NCBI GenBank assembly: GCA_949317995.1 | Contig: OX439037.1 | Location: 20,944,324 to 21,008,323 of the forward strand | DNA length: 64,000 bases | Direction of reading: 5' to 3' | Source of the DNA: Acholoe squamosa | Taxonomy: Eukaryota; Annelida; Polychaeta; Phyllodocida; Polynoidae | Shown here: one piece after another, positions 1-11,534 of the stretch | Layout: each line of letters begins with the position of its first letter | Numbering within the stretch: position 1 is the stretch's first letter | Position numbers and translations under genes: made by a program | The notes under the pieces: generated by a model | Database searches by the model: none | Told to the model about the DNA's origin: nothing | What the model saw: the letters and a program-made list of their open reading frames with translations, nothing else

Positions 1-429
1 AGAAATATTGGTTACCATGGCAACAGACACACTGAAAGTAGCAATTTTACATAGATTTGGTTGCCATGGTAACCAAATAAAACATGTACCATGTGACCAT
101 GTAACTTGAAAATTCTAAAATTAATCAAAAAAATCTATCGTGTGTTTTTTATTTCATGTAAATTGATAGAGGGAGTCCTAAAATATCATTATTTGAAGTT
201 TGATGAAATCATCATTTTGTAGGATATGCATGCTGTGTTGTCACAATCATATCTGCCTTATCAGAATAGATAAGGACAATCAGGATTCCCTCGATTTTTG
301 TCTATATACTTACCTTGGACACTCATTACTCAGCTTCTGGTAGGAATATCAACATGATTTAAACAGCATTTATGAGAGCACCTAGAGGCGGATTTTAAGC
401 CAAAAACACCTTGGTAAAAGAAGAGTTAA
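1..429. mobile_element. Partial TTAA-flanked inverted-repeat element (right part)
   Basis: This stretch is a diverged copy of the right half of the element at 1039-1850. It starts with the same pair of X-box-like palindromes, shares a middle block (about 150-230 here, 1570-1630 there), and ends in GGTAAAAGAAGAG followed by TTAA. The left half would lie before the window. It has no coding capacity. The family is inferred from the shared end sequence and the TTAA flank; piggyBac-type MITE is the likeliest class but no transposase is present to prove it. Confidence 0.5.
10..74. promoter_or_regulatory. Inverted pair of RFX X-box-like palindromes
   Basis: GGTTACCATGGCAAC at 10-24 and GGTTGCCATGGTAACC at 59-74 both fit the RFX-family X-box consensus (GTTRCC-AT-GGYAAC). 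The pair spans 65 bp, exactly the span of the pair at 1425-1489. The match to the consensus is seen; binding is inference, and the sites belong to a repeat family. Confidence 0.4.
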
Positions 430-522
430 AGCCCCCACAATATAGCAGCCTAAACATAAGGTCACAGTTTTTGGGTATGACGTGATGGATCCAGTCGTAG
501 TATTCAAAGAAATGGCCTCCTG

Positions 523-828
523 AACAGTGTTCAGATGGTGTTTGCCTTGCAGAAAGGGAATTAATAGGTGTGCTTTAGGTATCGGACCACCAAAACATTC
601 TGCACTATAATTTAATGTAACTCATGCACCCGTAAAAGTGGAATTTCACCTTTCAAACACTCCAAATCACTCAAAATCATGAAGAGGCACATTTTCCCCC
701 TCTCTGGGTGCCAGATCCAGACGTCGTTCACCAACCCAGTTTTTCTGTACGTGCATATGTTTGAACCCATCCCCATTCTGGCCTATTCGGCACACAATTA
801 GTGATTATTTCCAACCTTTTTTTAAATG
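523..828. repeat. Dispersed repeat block A, copy 1
   Basis: This 306 bp block recurs almost unchanged at 1895-2190, where it lacks 10 bp. It begins at AACAGTGTTCAGATGG and ends at the T-run followed by AAATG. Neither copy is coding. The near identity points to a recent duplication. Confidence 0.85.
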
Positions 829-1038
829 AATATTTTGGGATCCTAGACAAAGGAGCTGTCCCTTGTACCCCATAAATTCTGAATCACAACAGGTTAAACA
901 TTTTATCTATGCTTTATTTAAAAGTTTGCAATGATTTTGAACTCTAATATAGACCAATCACAGCCCTCCAAGTCCTAAATCTGTACATCTCAGTGTATTA
1001 ACGGAAGTGACGTCATCATCAATAGTGGAACGATACCT

Positions 1039-1850
1039 TTAACTCTTCCTTTACCAAATATGCATTAATGCGTAGTTTTGGCCGATTTTTGACCGATTTT
1101 GAGTAGCCTGTTACTTCCTCAAAATCCCCTGAAACTCTTAGATTTTTTTCCTGGTCCCAGGTGGAGTTGGATCCTCCACAGAGTCCAAAGAATTAGTCTC
1201 TACCTCTTATACCTTTTATTTGGCAGTCTTGCAAACCTGATATAGAAATTTGAATTATCATGAAAGTTTTCAATGGATTTATTCATTATTTAAGCTACAA
1301 ATCATGAAAAATGTCAAAAAGTAATATTTTTTTTGAGAAAATTGACTTTGTACATTTTTTCATACTGAACAAAATGACTTCAAAATTTTCAGGGTATTTT
1401 GATGCATTATTGGCCATTTTGGCTGGTTACCATGGCAACACATATGCTAAAAAATCTGAATTTGTATACTTTTGGTTGCCATGGTAACCAACAAGAATGT
1501 TTTCTAAAATTCATTATTTACCATAATTCCAAAAGAAATTGATATTTCCTACAATATGCACTTAATTTCATCACAATTGATACAGGGAATGCTGAGATAT
1601 TACAATTTGAAGTTTGGTTGAATGATCACTTTTTCTCATCAGAACCCCACATTGATGACGACATTTCTCAGTAATTAATGTCGATAAAGAAATTAGGGTC
1701 TTGCACTTCCTGATCAACTAGCCTAGCTTAATCCATCACAATTTCCTCTCTAATTGGAATATTTACATAATTCCAACAGTTTCTGAGAGGCCATGCCACA
1801 CACTACAACCCAAAATTTGTCCTAAAATACTCTGGTAAAGGAAGAGTTAA
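1039..1850. mobile_element. TTAA-flanked inverted-repeat element (MITE)
   Basis: The ends are TTAA-CTCTTCCTTTACC at 1039-1055 and GGTAAAGGAAGAG-TTAA at 1834-1850, perfect inverted repeats with a TTAA at each side. The interior has no long open frame. A pair of X-box-like palindromes lies near its middle. TTAA targets are known for piggyBac and some other superfamilies; class is inference. Confidence 0.6.
1425..1489. promoter_or_regulatory. Inverted pair of RFX X-box-like palindromes
   Basis: GGTTACCATGGCAAC at 1425-1439 and GGTTGCCATGGTAACC at 1474-1489 face each other. Spacing matches the pair at 10-74. A further single copy, duplicated with its flank, lies at 2218-2233. Confidence 0.4.
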
Positions 1851-2645
1851 AGTGGGATACATTTCCAACTTTGTTAACGTTAGCTCTACTCTAAAACAGT
1901 GTTCAGATGGTGTTTGCCTTGCAGAAAGGGAATTAATAGGTGTGCTTTAGGTATCGGACCACCAAAACATTCTGCACTATAATTTAATGTAACTCATGCA
2001 CCCGTAAAAGTGGAATTTCACCTTTCAAACACTCAAAATCATGAAGAGGCACATTTTCCCCCTCTCTGGGTGCCAGATCCAGACGTCATTCACCAACCCA
2101 GTTTTTCTGTACGTGCATATGTTTGAACCCATCCCCATTCTGGCCTATTCGGCACACAATTAGTGATTATTTCCAACCTTTTTTTAAATGCTAAAAAATC
2201 TGAATTTGTATACTTTTGGTTGCCATGGTAACCAACAAGAATGTTTTCTAAAATTCATTATTTACCATAATTCCAAAAGGAATTGATATTTCCTACAATA
2301 TGCACTTAATTTCATCACAATTGATACAGGGAATGCTGAGATATTACAATTTGAAGTTTGGTTGAATGATCACTTTTTCTCATCAGAACCCCACATTGAT
2401 GACGACATTTCTCAGTAATTAATGTCGATAAAGAAATTAGGGTCTTGCACTTCCTGATCAACTAGCCTAGCTTAATCCATCACAATTTCCTCTCTAATTG
2501 GAATATTTACATAATTCCAACAGTTTCTGAGAGGCCATGCCACACACTACAACCCAAAATTTGTCCTAAAATACTCTGGTAAAGGAAGAGTTAAAGTGGG
2601 ATACATTTCCAACTTTGTTAACGTTAGCTCTACTCTAAAACAGTG
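1444..2645. repeat. Local duplication with order B-A-B
   Basis: A 458 bp block (1444-1901) recurs at 2188-2645 with about one base change seen by eye. Block A (1895-2190) sits between the two. The result is one and a half tandem units of about 744 bp, so the duplication is young compared with the element it copied. Confidence 0.85.
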
Positions 2646-3488
2646 TATTTTATTATATATTTTTTTCTAATAAGCACACCGTACGCTCTTTGGAGAAGCA
2701 GGTGTCCTTGAGTCATAAGAGCTAGTTGAAGACTGAAAATGTAAAGTAAAATTGATTATCATTATCAGGCGCATTTATAGCCTCAAACCCAGCTATGGTC
2801 TTCTTCCTATATGCTAAGATACTAACAAAGATTTGTTAGTATCTAAGCATAACTGAACTGCAACTGGGAAAAAAAACTGCTGAGGCTGGGCTTTCCTATC
2901 CATTCTAGTAATGGCCACTTCTTATTCCTAAGGAATCCTACTTCAATCGTCACAGTGAAGTCAAGCCAGAAGGTCTTAACTGATTCCTTTTTTTTTATTC
3001 TTTTTGCGAGCGGCATGACATTTTGGGGAGATGTCCCCGAACTAGGGCAAATGGAATCGTATTGGCAAAGACCTTGTGTAAATGGTACTTACCTGGGTTT
3101 TGCTGATTGTTCCTCACAGAAAATACAAAGATTGGTCACGATTGACTACTTAGTTATATATTATTGATATTGAAAAAGGAAGTAAGCAGCTAATGCTATG
3201 CCCATTTTTTCGGACTCAAACCTGGTTTCTCAATCTCGTTTGGCATTGAAGGAGGACAGATGGCAGCTTTTTAAACACTGACGCTGATGTCTCAGTTTCC
3301 CTGGCACGAACTTGATAAGTTGTATAACAATCGTGTGAGATTCCTAATTTCAAGCTCTAATCTAACCAGAAAAAAAAAGTTTTGTTTCTATCTGTTTTCT
3401 CCGCCTAGCAGCACTAAGGGTATAGTTTGATGGTATAGTCGCCTCTTTGGTCAAAACTAAGCTAACTTTGTCCAGCCTGTCCCTGCTT
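2646..3488. other. Unassigned non-coding stretch with one hairpin
   Basis: A near-perfect 40 bp palindrome lies at 2811-2850 (ATGCTAAGATACTAAC and its complement). Nothing else is recognised; short open frames here have no features of real genes. Confidence 0.5.
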
Positions 3489-3627
3489 AAAGGCTGCATC
3501 CACTGCCGACGGATGGACCATCCATCGTCAGTTTCATCCGTGTCATTTATCATTGATTTCTATGGAGAAAAAGAAAACGGATAAAGGGAGACGGATGGTC
3601 CATCTGTCACAGTGGATGCAGCCCTTT
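3489..3627. mobile_element. Short MITE with long inverted ends
   Basis: GGCTGCATCCACTG at 3492-3505 is the reverse complement of CAGTGGATGCAGCC at 3610-3623. The match continues inward through GGATGGACCATC with a few mismatches. The whole 139 bp unit can fold on itself and is non-coding. Confidence 0.75.
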
Positions 3628-4691
3628 ACCTATGTGGTCCCTCAACGTAATGTTGGATACCGAAAACTCATCTATAGTGACATCATTAGGATGCTGCTAT
3701 TTTATAATAGGTTTTATCTAAAGGATTCACATTCTCCTCTCAGATGAAAAAAACGTACCCAACCATCGACGTATTATGTCTAGATGTGGCAAACCATTTC
3801 CTAAAACAGCTGTAAAAGGAGGTGTCGGTATATATCACGCTTTTCTCAAGATGGTATGACTAGGTAGCTTATATTGATATGGGGATCCTTCACTCCAAAG
3901 TCATTGTCTCCTACATTCAGTGGTCACTAATCCTTACCTGGGTAAGACCGCCCCTACAAACCATAGGTGATTGCTACATTAGGTGCTGATCATAAAGAGT
4001 AGTTGTAGGACATTGCCTAAAATCACTAACTCTGATTTTGAGAGTTTCAAATCATAGTGGCTATACATGCACAGTCGTACAATGTTGAGGAATGTCTTAT
4101 TTTAAATGACTAAATCTTGGTCCGATATCCCTCGAAATTAATTTAAGATTGAAATGTTAAGCCGTCGGGCTCGTTTGTGCTGAAATATTTGGAGCCAGCC
4201 CACCTCGTGAGGGCTTTGAAAACCCATCTTATAAATAAAATCAATTAACCTCCATAATTAGTGTGTGATATTTTACTGCTTTGATCATTCGCGTCCGGGT
4301 CCATGATCATTTTTGTACTTTTTTTATTTAGATGATTCTTTTGTTATTTGGTTCTTTGATACTAAATTATTTGATGAATTTTGGCTAGGTTATTCCATAG
4401 GATGCATGGATGTTGTTTGGCACATACTCTATTTTAGGAGAGCAAACATACTGGTAAAATACCGAGAACAGTGTTACATGCCCTGCCTAATGACCATGGG
4501 CGTGGATGGTTACCAAGTTTAGTCTGTGTAGGTGTTATCCATATGTTATAGAAGGGTGAGAAACTAAAGGGAACAGTGCTGCCCTCTGGTGCTTTTATTT
4601 GCTATGCACAGACCTTGATTACGGAGGTGAGGGGTTACTTTGGCAAAGTCACCAGAATGGTCCAGAGAGCAAATGGGACTCTTGATCCAAT
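3628..4691. other. Unassigned stretch with a dispersed repeat
   Basis: About 3880-4110 resembles sequences near 20821-20850, 21012-21070, 24135-24260 and 26165-26250, including the phrase TTTCAAATCATAGTGGC near 4047. These are diverged copies of one non-coding repeat family. The rest is AT-rich with no recognised feature. Confidence 0.5.
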
Positions 4692-5225
4692 CTACACAGT
4701 CCGTCCCCTCTGAACAGATTGTCACCCGCCTCTGGCGTGGCCACTGATCCCATAATGCTATGAGGAATGAGATCACTATGTACTGCTATAGGCAGGTGAT
4801 CCTTTCTTTGGATACACAACAAATCCTCGATTCATGGCCAACTGACGGTCGTCAGTCACTGACAGACTGTGTAGGGACAGTATCATGAGCCTTTTAATTG
4901 TTTCTAGTTCTATTAGAGCTTGGAGCATGACTATTTGGTTCACTATTAATCCCTAATCTTTGTAATTCCACTATCACTGCACACACCGGCAGCCGACTCT
5001 TGCTGCCAGTTGGCCACCATCACTGTGTGTGACATCATGACCTCTTGACCTAGTTGGGCCTCAAAATGAGGCTCGCTCAGATTAGCTGCCTGTAGCATCA
5101 GGCTGATCCAGATCAACTGCCTATAGCACTACAAGTGATCTAATTCCCCATAGCGTTATGGCTCTCAGTGGATCAGTGGCGTGAGCCAGAGGCACATGAT
5201 ATCTGTTCAGAGGGGTGACAGTCCG
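4692..5225. mobile_element. Foldback element
   Basis: The arms at about 4692-4815 and 5105-5225 are inverted copies with moderate divergence. Shared landmarks are CCCTCTGAACAGAT / ATCTGTTCAGAGGGG, GCCACTGATCC / GGATCAGTGGC and TGCTATAGGCAG / CTGCCTATAGCA. The loop is about 290 bp and non-coding. Confidence 0.65.
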
Positions 5226-6484
5226 TCCACTCCAATCTCCCTCCAGCCCACCTTTACATGATCATTATTTGTGGTTCTTACACTTGACAGATGACCAAGT
5301 GCATTCTAAGATGTACAGTTAGAAGTGCAGTAGCAGAAAATTTGACGTCTTTTAGCGCAAGCACAAGCTAGAGTGGTCGTTAGTCCAGATATCATAAAAC
5401 ATCCTACTGGAAATACAAATGGACAGCAAAGGGAAAGTCTGATAAATGAGACTAGTGATGTCTCTGCAGATCTTGATCATTATCATCCCATTTCTATATC
5501 CTATTTCTGCTCACACCGCTTCATACTACTTCAGCAATACATCATGCACATAATCCCATTCATTTCATGTGAACAACAACTGTCCATTGACTTAAGACTG
5601 ATGATACCACGGATATCACATTTCAGAACAATTTTGGGTGCCCAAACTGGATAGTTTGAGTGCTTTTATTACAGGATAGAGGCACTGAAGTTGACACTTG
5701 AATATTGACAGTGTTCGTTTTCTATACTGTTCTTATATGACAGCAGCTATGACATAGCTTTGACAGTGGTTCATAATGAAATGGCTCAGCATTGCCTGGG
5801 ATCGATCTAGGGACCTTATGATATAAAGTTCTGCATCTTATCCATTAGGCAATGGGGCTGGACAATAGTGTTGGGTTAGATAAGTCATATATCTCAGACC
5901 CTATGGATACCATATGATAATATATTTGTATGTCAGTGAATGCAGAATGCATTCTGATGCATTCTAATGCATTCTATTCGTGATATAAATGCAATGTGTG
6001 ATGATTATGCTTGCACGCTTGCCTTTTAGGTACATGATACATGCACTAGTGCAAGCATAATTATCATATTATATTACATTCATAGAGTGACGTACGCCAC
6101 ACCTTAGTGACATGACCTTAGTGTCCAGCCAACCAACGGTGGCTGTCTTCCCTCAGGGTGCAGCGACCATAATATACGCCGTGGTCATTTAGCTCTGTTT
6201 ATTTCTGCACTATCCCTACCAAACACAAGTTGCTTCCATTAACTTTAACACTTCCTATGCTATCATATGTTCGCATTCTATTCCTATGTTGCTTTTGGGT
6301 AAAATAATCATGGTTTCCTCTCACTCCATCTCTCGTGTATCTGGACAGCGTATATCATCCTTTCTTTTGTATAGTATCTCGACCAATCACTTTATTAATA
6401 TCATTCAAATGCATAACATCCAATACCGTTATTCCTATTCTTTGTCTTATCCCATTTTCGCATACTACATTTACTTATATTGTC
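5226..6484. other. Mostly unassigned stretch
   Basis: No gene is recognised. It holds the tRNA-like fragment at 5797-5870, a short run of near-repeats of GATGCATTCTAATGCATTC at 5945-5980, and a hairpin with arms ATGATTATGCTTGCAC (near 6000) and GTGCAAGCATAATTATCAT (near 6049). Confidence 0.4.
5797..5870 (-). pseudogene. Decayed tRNA-like sequence, likely SINE head
   Basis: Read on the minus strand it starts GCCCCATTGCCTAATGGATAAG, like the 5' half of an arginine-type tRNA with a box A. It then has an anticodon-arm-like stretch and a T-arm-like CCTAGATCGATCCCAGG resembling a decayed box B. The acceptor ends do not pair well and no CCA-proximal stem forms, so it is not a working tRNA. A tRNA-derived SINE remnant is the best explanation. 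Confidence 0.4.
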
Positions 6485-6785
6485 CTGCAAAAAAAGGTGT
6501 TTAAAGATACACACCAAGTTTTCTCAACACCCACATTTTAACACCTAAACACTTGAAGTATTTAGGTGTTTAGCTTTTGCACACTTCTACTTAAACATCT
6601 AAACACTGAAGTGTTAAAGTGTTTAGAATTTAAACACTTGGTTAAACACTTTGTAGTTAAACGCGTTTAAAATTGAATGTGTTTAGCACTAAAGAAGCAT
6701 TTAGAAAAGTGGGACAAAGAAGTGTTTAAACAAGTGTTTAAGTCTTAAACACTGGTGTTCAATCCTTAAACACTGTTTTTACAGT
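6485..6785. mobile_element. MITE rich in GTGTTTA / TAAACAC
   Basis: The ends are CTGCAAAAAAAGGTGTTTAA and TTAAACACTGTTTTTACAG, imperfect inverted repeats. The interior carries many copies of TAAACACT in both orientations, so it can fold in many ways. The same end sequence bounds the element at 8589-10437. Confidence 0.65.
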
Positions 6786-7400
6786 ATACTATTTCTATTA
6801 ACCATTGTTCCTACCCCATTTGCATATACTACTTCTATCCTACTCATCGTTCTTAACCAATTTCCATAGACTACTTCTACCAGCCAGTGTCCTTATCACA
6901 TTGCCATGCACTAACTCTACCAACTGGTCCTTATCTCATTGAAACATAAAGATTACACTGTCCGTGTAGTAAAGTATCCGCAGCAACATTTATCTGTAGT
7001 CCCAGGGTTAAAATGAATAATGTTGACTAATTTAAATCTCATTGACCTCAAAAAGCTAGTACAAGGCTTAATTGACTTACAAAAAAGTCGTTTTGTGGCA
7101 ACTCTAAATGAACACTGTGATTTTATGCACTATTTTGTAGAGGGGGCGAATTTATTACAACCTTTTTAGACTTACGGTAGAATTGTTTCTTACACCAATA
7201 TTAGGAAACGAGATCTTATATAATCCTTCCCCAGGCTTTATCATCTATAATTCCCATCAGAAAACCTTTTGTTTTGTATGGTTGTTTGAAGGACATCATT
7301 ATACATGTGTCATATGGGGAGAGGGTGTATTAGACACGGACCTGATATTTTACCGAACAATACTGATGTGACAATTTTCGATCTGTAAGTGTGACTTGTG
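6786..7400. other. Unassigned stretch
   Basis: No gene, repeat or structure is recognised here. Confidence 0.4.
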
Positions 7401-8096
7401 CTGGAGCTTAATTCAAAACATCCTGGGATCATGACCCCAGCGGTCTTAGGAATAAATCAGCCTTATCCTATTAAGTGATCCTAAGAGTTGACTGGGTTCA
7501 CATATCCTAGCCAGCACTAAGATAGCATCGATTTTAGCCTCAGCCCTCCTACACTATTCCAAGAAGAACTGACTAGGCACAGGGGTAAGAGTCCCAAAAT
7601 AAAGGAATAGCTGTGGAGTCACTCTTCTTCACAAGAGTGCTTATACCATTGTTCCCCGTCCCCATATGGGCTAACAAAAGAGCACAGGGTGCAGTTGACC
7701 CCCGTACAGTATTCAAGAGTTGTTCCCATGAATATATGATTTATGCTTGCCTATTAGAAGCATCATGCCCTCCCCCCAGGACAAAGAGAAGAATTACCTT
7801 ACAGTGCACTTAACGCATGAGTAGCCCTCAAGGACACTCAGCAAACATCCTCCCTCCCCTCTTTATGTATGCAGCAGGCTGTTCACTCTTTTGATCAGGA
7901 GTGTTCCCTGTAAGTGCTATTGTACTCAGGTGAAATCACTATGCATTTATTTCACTAAGATCGCAGTGATCTTAGTGGTGGAAATGGAATAGTGAAGTGA
8001 TCCCGGGACTAGCTATTCTGGACAGGCCTGCAACCACTGCATTACATAGGGTAGACCAGCCAGGTCTTATGATATGTGCCTACACTAAGATCGCTG

Positions 8097-11000
8097 TGGG
8101 GTGTTTCAGAAGCCGGACATGATAATGAACAGTAAATATCTGTTTCTAAAATTGCAGGCCTCTAAACTTACAACTGCAACCATTATTATATCTCTCCAGT
8201 CATATCTCAGTTGTAGACTATAACTTTAGGTGTTTCAGAACAAGATACAACTGAAGTTATAACTACAGTCATAAATACTTACGACCCGTCTACAACCGGT
8301 GGCAGCTGTTTCTAGAGGCTAATCTGTGTGGACATATTTCAACCACATCAAACAATAAATATGACTTATTCAGAGGAAAAGAAGGGTCCTGTCTTTTCTG
8401 CATGGTAAGGATATATCATATATCAATTTTTGTTGAAATATATTTCCTTTTAGACCTTGAAATGGAGTAAATTCAAAATTTCCACCTGGTACATAAGAGG
8501 TCACTCTTAAGTCAGTCATAACTTTTACAGTCTACAACAGGTCACCGCTTTAGCGCAGTGACTGTAGTGTAATGTTATAGTAGGTGATCTACACTGCAAA
8601 AATGGTGTTTAGATCCTAAACATAATTCTAAACATAATCTTGTCCCGTTTTTCTGAACATAATATCATCCTAAACACATGAAAAGTGTTTAGAGAAATGT
8701 TTAGCTAACTAATGTGTTTATGCTATAAAGTGTTTAGGTTTATACTAGTATTTCTCTGGTTTGAAGAATTTTGCTTAGATATTTGATTTGCTTTTCTATG
8801 CACACTATGATATTGTATTTGGGGAATGGCTTATGAATGAATTTAGGCTGAGGACCCTATGCATCATTCATGCCCACTTTCTGAAGGGGACAATGCACCT
8901 TTATCTACAGGGACAGCTATATTGTCCAAGTATTTCATCAGTCATCTATACTGTATCGAACCCATATCACATCAGTGCCAGGGCCCCATTGTAAAATACA
9001 ACAGACACATAGAAAGGATTTTGCCTTATATATTTTCTTAATTCACAAAATGGGTGTCCAAGCACTAGTTGCTTCCCCCTGGTGCACTAGTAGCAATGCG
9101 ATAGGGTGTCATTGCATAGCCTCTTATTGTTAATGTAATATACATACTCTATTAGGTAAAACTGTGATTTAGGAGAATACTGCAATATATTGTAACCACA
9201 CTGAAAAAAGTGTTCCTGACAAAGTGACATGTATACCAATGTCAACTTGATTTGACACAGTGAGCACATGTCATTGGGACATGTGCACATATGTCACCAT
9301 GACAACTGTAGCACACAGTAATCCTCATATGATTTGACATGCCTTAAAATGCCATGTCATTTGTGAGTTGACTAGGGTTACGGCCACATTGAAGGCACTT
9401 GACATATGATGGTTTGACATACATAATTGTTCTAGGATATTCCACTAGATGGGGCAAACAACCATTATGGTACCAGGGTTAATCACTACCAAGAGGTACT
9501 TCCAACACATGAGGCATTTGATGTATCTGTGTCATTATGTTTTCATGAAGAATAGATCACTAAGATTTGTAAATACTTTCAATGAATGGTAGTGAATTCT
9601 ATTTCATTGTTCAATTTGCATTTGTTATTGAACATCAAAATAGATACCTACAATCCTGAATTCTTCAACAGGAGAGGCTAGACACCTTATGTGTAAATCA
9701 GTGAAAATACCAAAAGATAGTATGCTAACCAACAATCTATAATCTCAGTATCTACAGTACATGGAGAAATAGGGCATTGCCATGTACCTCCATGCCCTTG
9801 TCTTATGGACTGCATAGATGTCCTCAGTCAAGTAGGAAAAAGTGCCTTGTTGTTACAGGTCTGTGAGACTATGATATCCCCTGCCTTCTATTATAGGCCT
9901 GCCTTGATTGAACCATTGGTACATAGCTATTGACTGCTATTGACCCTTACATAATTGTCACACAGTATTACCTAGCACTCAGGTGCATGGATCAGCAATA
10001 TGTGACATGGCTTCATTTTGCATGTCAAGTGGAGCTGACAAACCAAATGTGAGAGCGTCAACTTCATTCAACATGCCTTCATACATGTCATGTGGGAGAC
10101 AAATTGTAACCTGTGCAGTATGCGTCAAAGCGATCAGTGTTCTTCTCTCTGTGCAGGCAATAACAGATGACTGCATACAGAAGGTCAACTATAGATTACA
10201 GCTGACACCTGGTGTATATTTTATGTCTAAACACCAAGAAATATTAGTGTTTAAAAGCTAAACACCTAGTTTTCTGTCTATTTACAATCTGCACATGTAA
10301 ACATGTTTAATGTAACTGTTTAGGTGTTTAGAATTTAAATATTTTAATCCTAAACACATTGTTGGCTAAACACCTATTGAACCAAAATGTCTAGATTTTA
10401 AACATGTTTAGACCTAAACACCATTATTGCAGTGTAGTGCAGTTGTAGCTAAACTTACAGCTACAGCTAAACTTACAACTACATATCACTCTATATTTTA
10501 GCCCCCTGTGCTATAGTGCCCAACAGCGGCCTGAGACCTGTTTCACAAGGACCAAGTACAAGTAAGATTGGTATACCAGCAAGATCACTCCTATGGTCAT
10601 CCTAAGATTGAACTTAGGCTTCTTAGGCTTAGGGAAAGTGTTTCAAAAGTAAATGGGGAGTGAAACTTACTAGTAAAGGGTCAATGTAAGAGTGACTTAT
10701 GACCAACATAAAGTAGCTGATTTATGGGGAAGGTTGAGGGTACACATAAATGTGAAAAATCCTATCAACTAGTGGAATTCCACAACATTTTCTAATGCAT
10801 GAATGCATGAAGTCAAGCATATATCAAATAGAAATTCCCCCTTTTAATACCATTTTCTATCATGGAATTATTAAGTAAAGCCATATTCTGCACCTAGGTG
10901 ATAGATCTTACTAGCCGGATAATTGGCCTGTGAGTGACATTACAACTGATCTTGATTACTGCCCCTATGTCTAATTGACAGCTGTTTCTAAAGGACCAGT

Positions 11001-11496
11001 CTTATGTTCAAATAGGAGTAACAGCTTGTTCTGAAACACTTGGAGTAATTCCCAAATGACTGATCTTAAGTGGTTACTCATAGAGTGGAAAGATTGATCT
11101 CAAATAAAGAATGATTGTGAAACGTGCTGGGTATGAGTGGTCCAATATATCTGTCTCATGTGACTCAGATGGTTTTCCATCTGAACTGTGACATAAAAGA
11201 GGGGTTCCCCATGTTATACACTGGTTTCCTGCCATCTGCGATTGAAATTATAACTAACAACCAGAGTTATAGTGGAAGTTACAGTCTACAACTGGTTCAG
11301 TCATAAGTCAGGACTTACACCCACTGTCTGTTTCACAACAACTTTAGCTATAGCACTGATTTTAGGTTATAAACTCGGTAAGATAATAATCATCGTTCAG
11401 AAACACCTGCGGTTTTAAGCCTATGATCACTATTAAAACTGCAATAATATCTCCCTACAACTGGTTGTAGACATTATTTCCTTCTGAAACACCCTA
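8097..11496. mobile_element. Inverted-repeat element inserted in the MITE
   Basis: Left end TGGGGTGTTTCAGAAG and right end CTTCTGAAACACCCTA are inverted repeats with one mismatch. CTG directly precedes and follows the unit, giving a 3 bp target duplication judged against the empty site in the copy near 36552. Internal repeats of GTTTCAGAA/TTTCTGAAAC and ACAACTGGTTGTAG recur on both strands. No transposase frame is seen, so it is non-autonomous. A 3 bp duplication is compatible with PIF/Harbinger or EnSpm-like superfamilies; the class is open. Confidence 0.7.
8589..10437. mobile_element. CTACACTGCAA-ended element nested inside
   Basis: Left end CTACACTGCAAAAATGG and right end CCATTATTGCAGTGTAG are inverted repeats with one mismatch, then GTGTTTAG on each inner side. 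The flanks of the unit belong to the surrounding element. Inside, 9200-9440 is rich in TGACATG(T) repeats and begins CACTGAAAAAAGTG. Non-coding. CACTG ends hint at EnSpm/CACTA-like relatives. Confidence 0.55.
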
Positions 11497-11534
11497 CTGG
11501 GGTTGGGATCACAGGATGTTTTGAATTAAGCTCC

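Larger units (their letters stand above)
7401..11534. mobile_element. GGAGCTTAATTC-type MITE, copy 1, split by an insertion
   Basis: The left part (7401-8096) and the short right end (11497-11534) together match the uninterrupted copy at 35864-36592. Terminal inverted repeats read GGAGCTTAATTCAAAACATC. The 3.4 kb between the parts is a separate element. No open frame in it is convincing. Confidence 0.8.

Noticed and set aside
5797-5870. Functional tRNA gene
   Set aside because: The acceptor stem does not pair and box B is degraded; a SINE remnant fits better.
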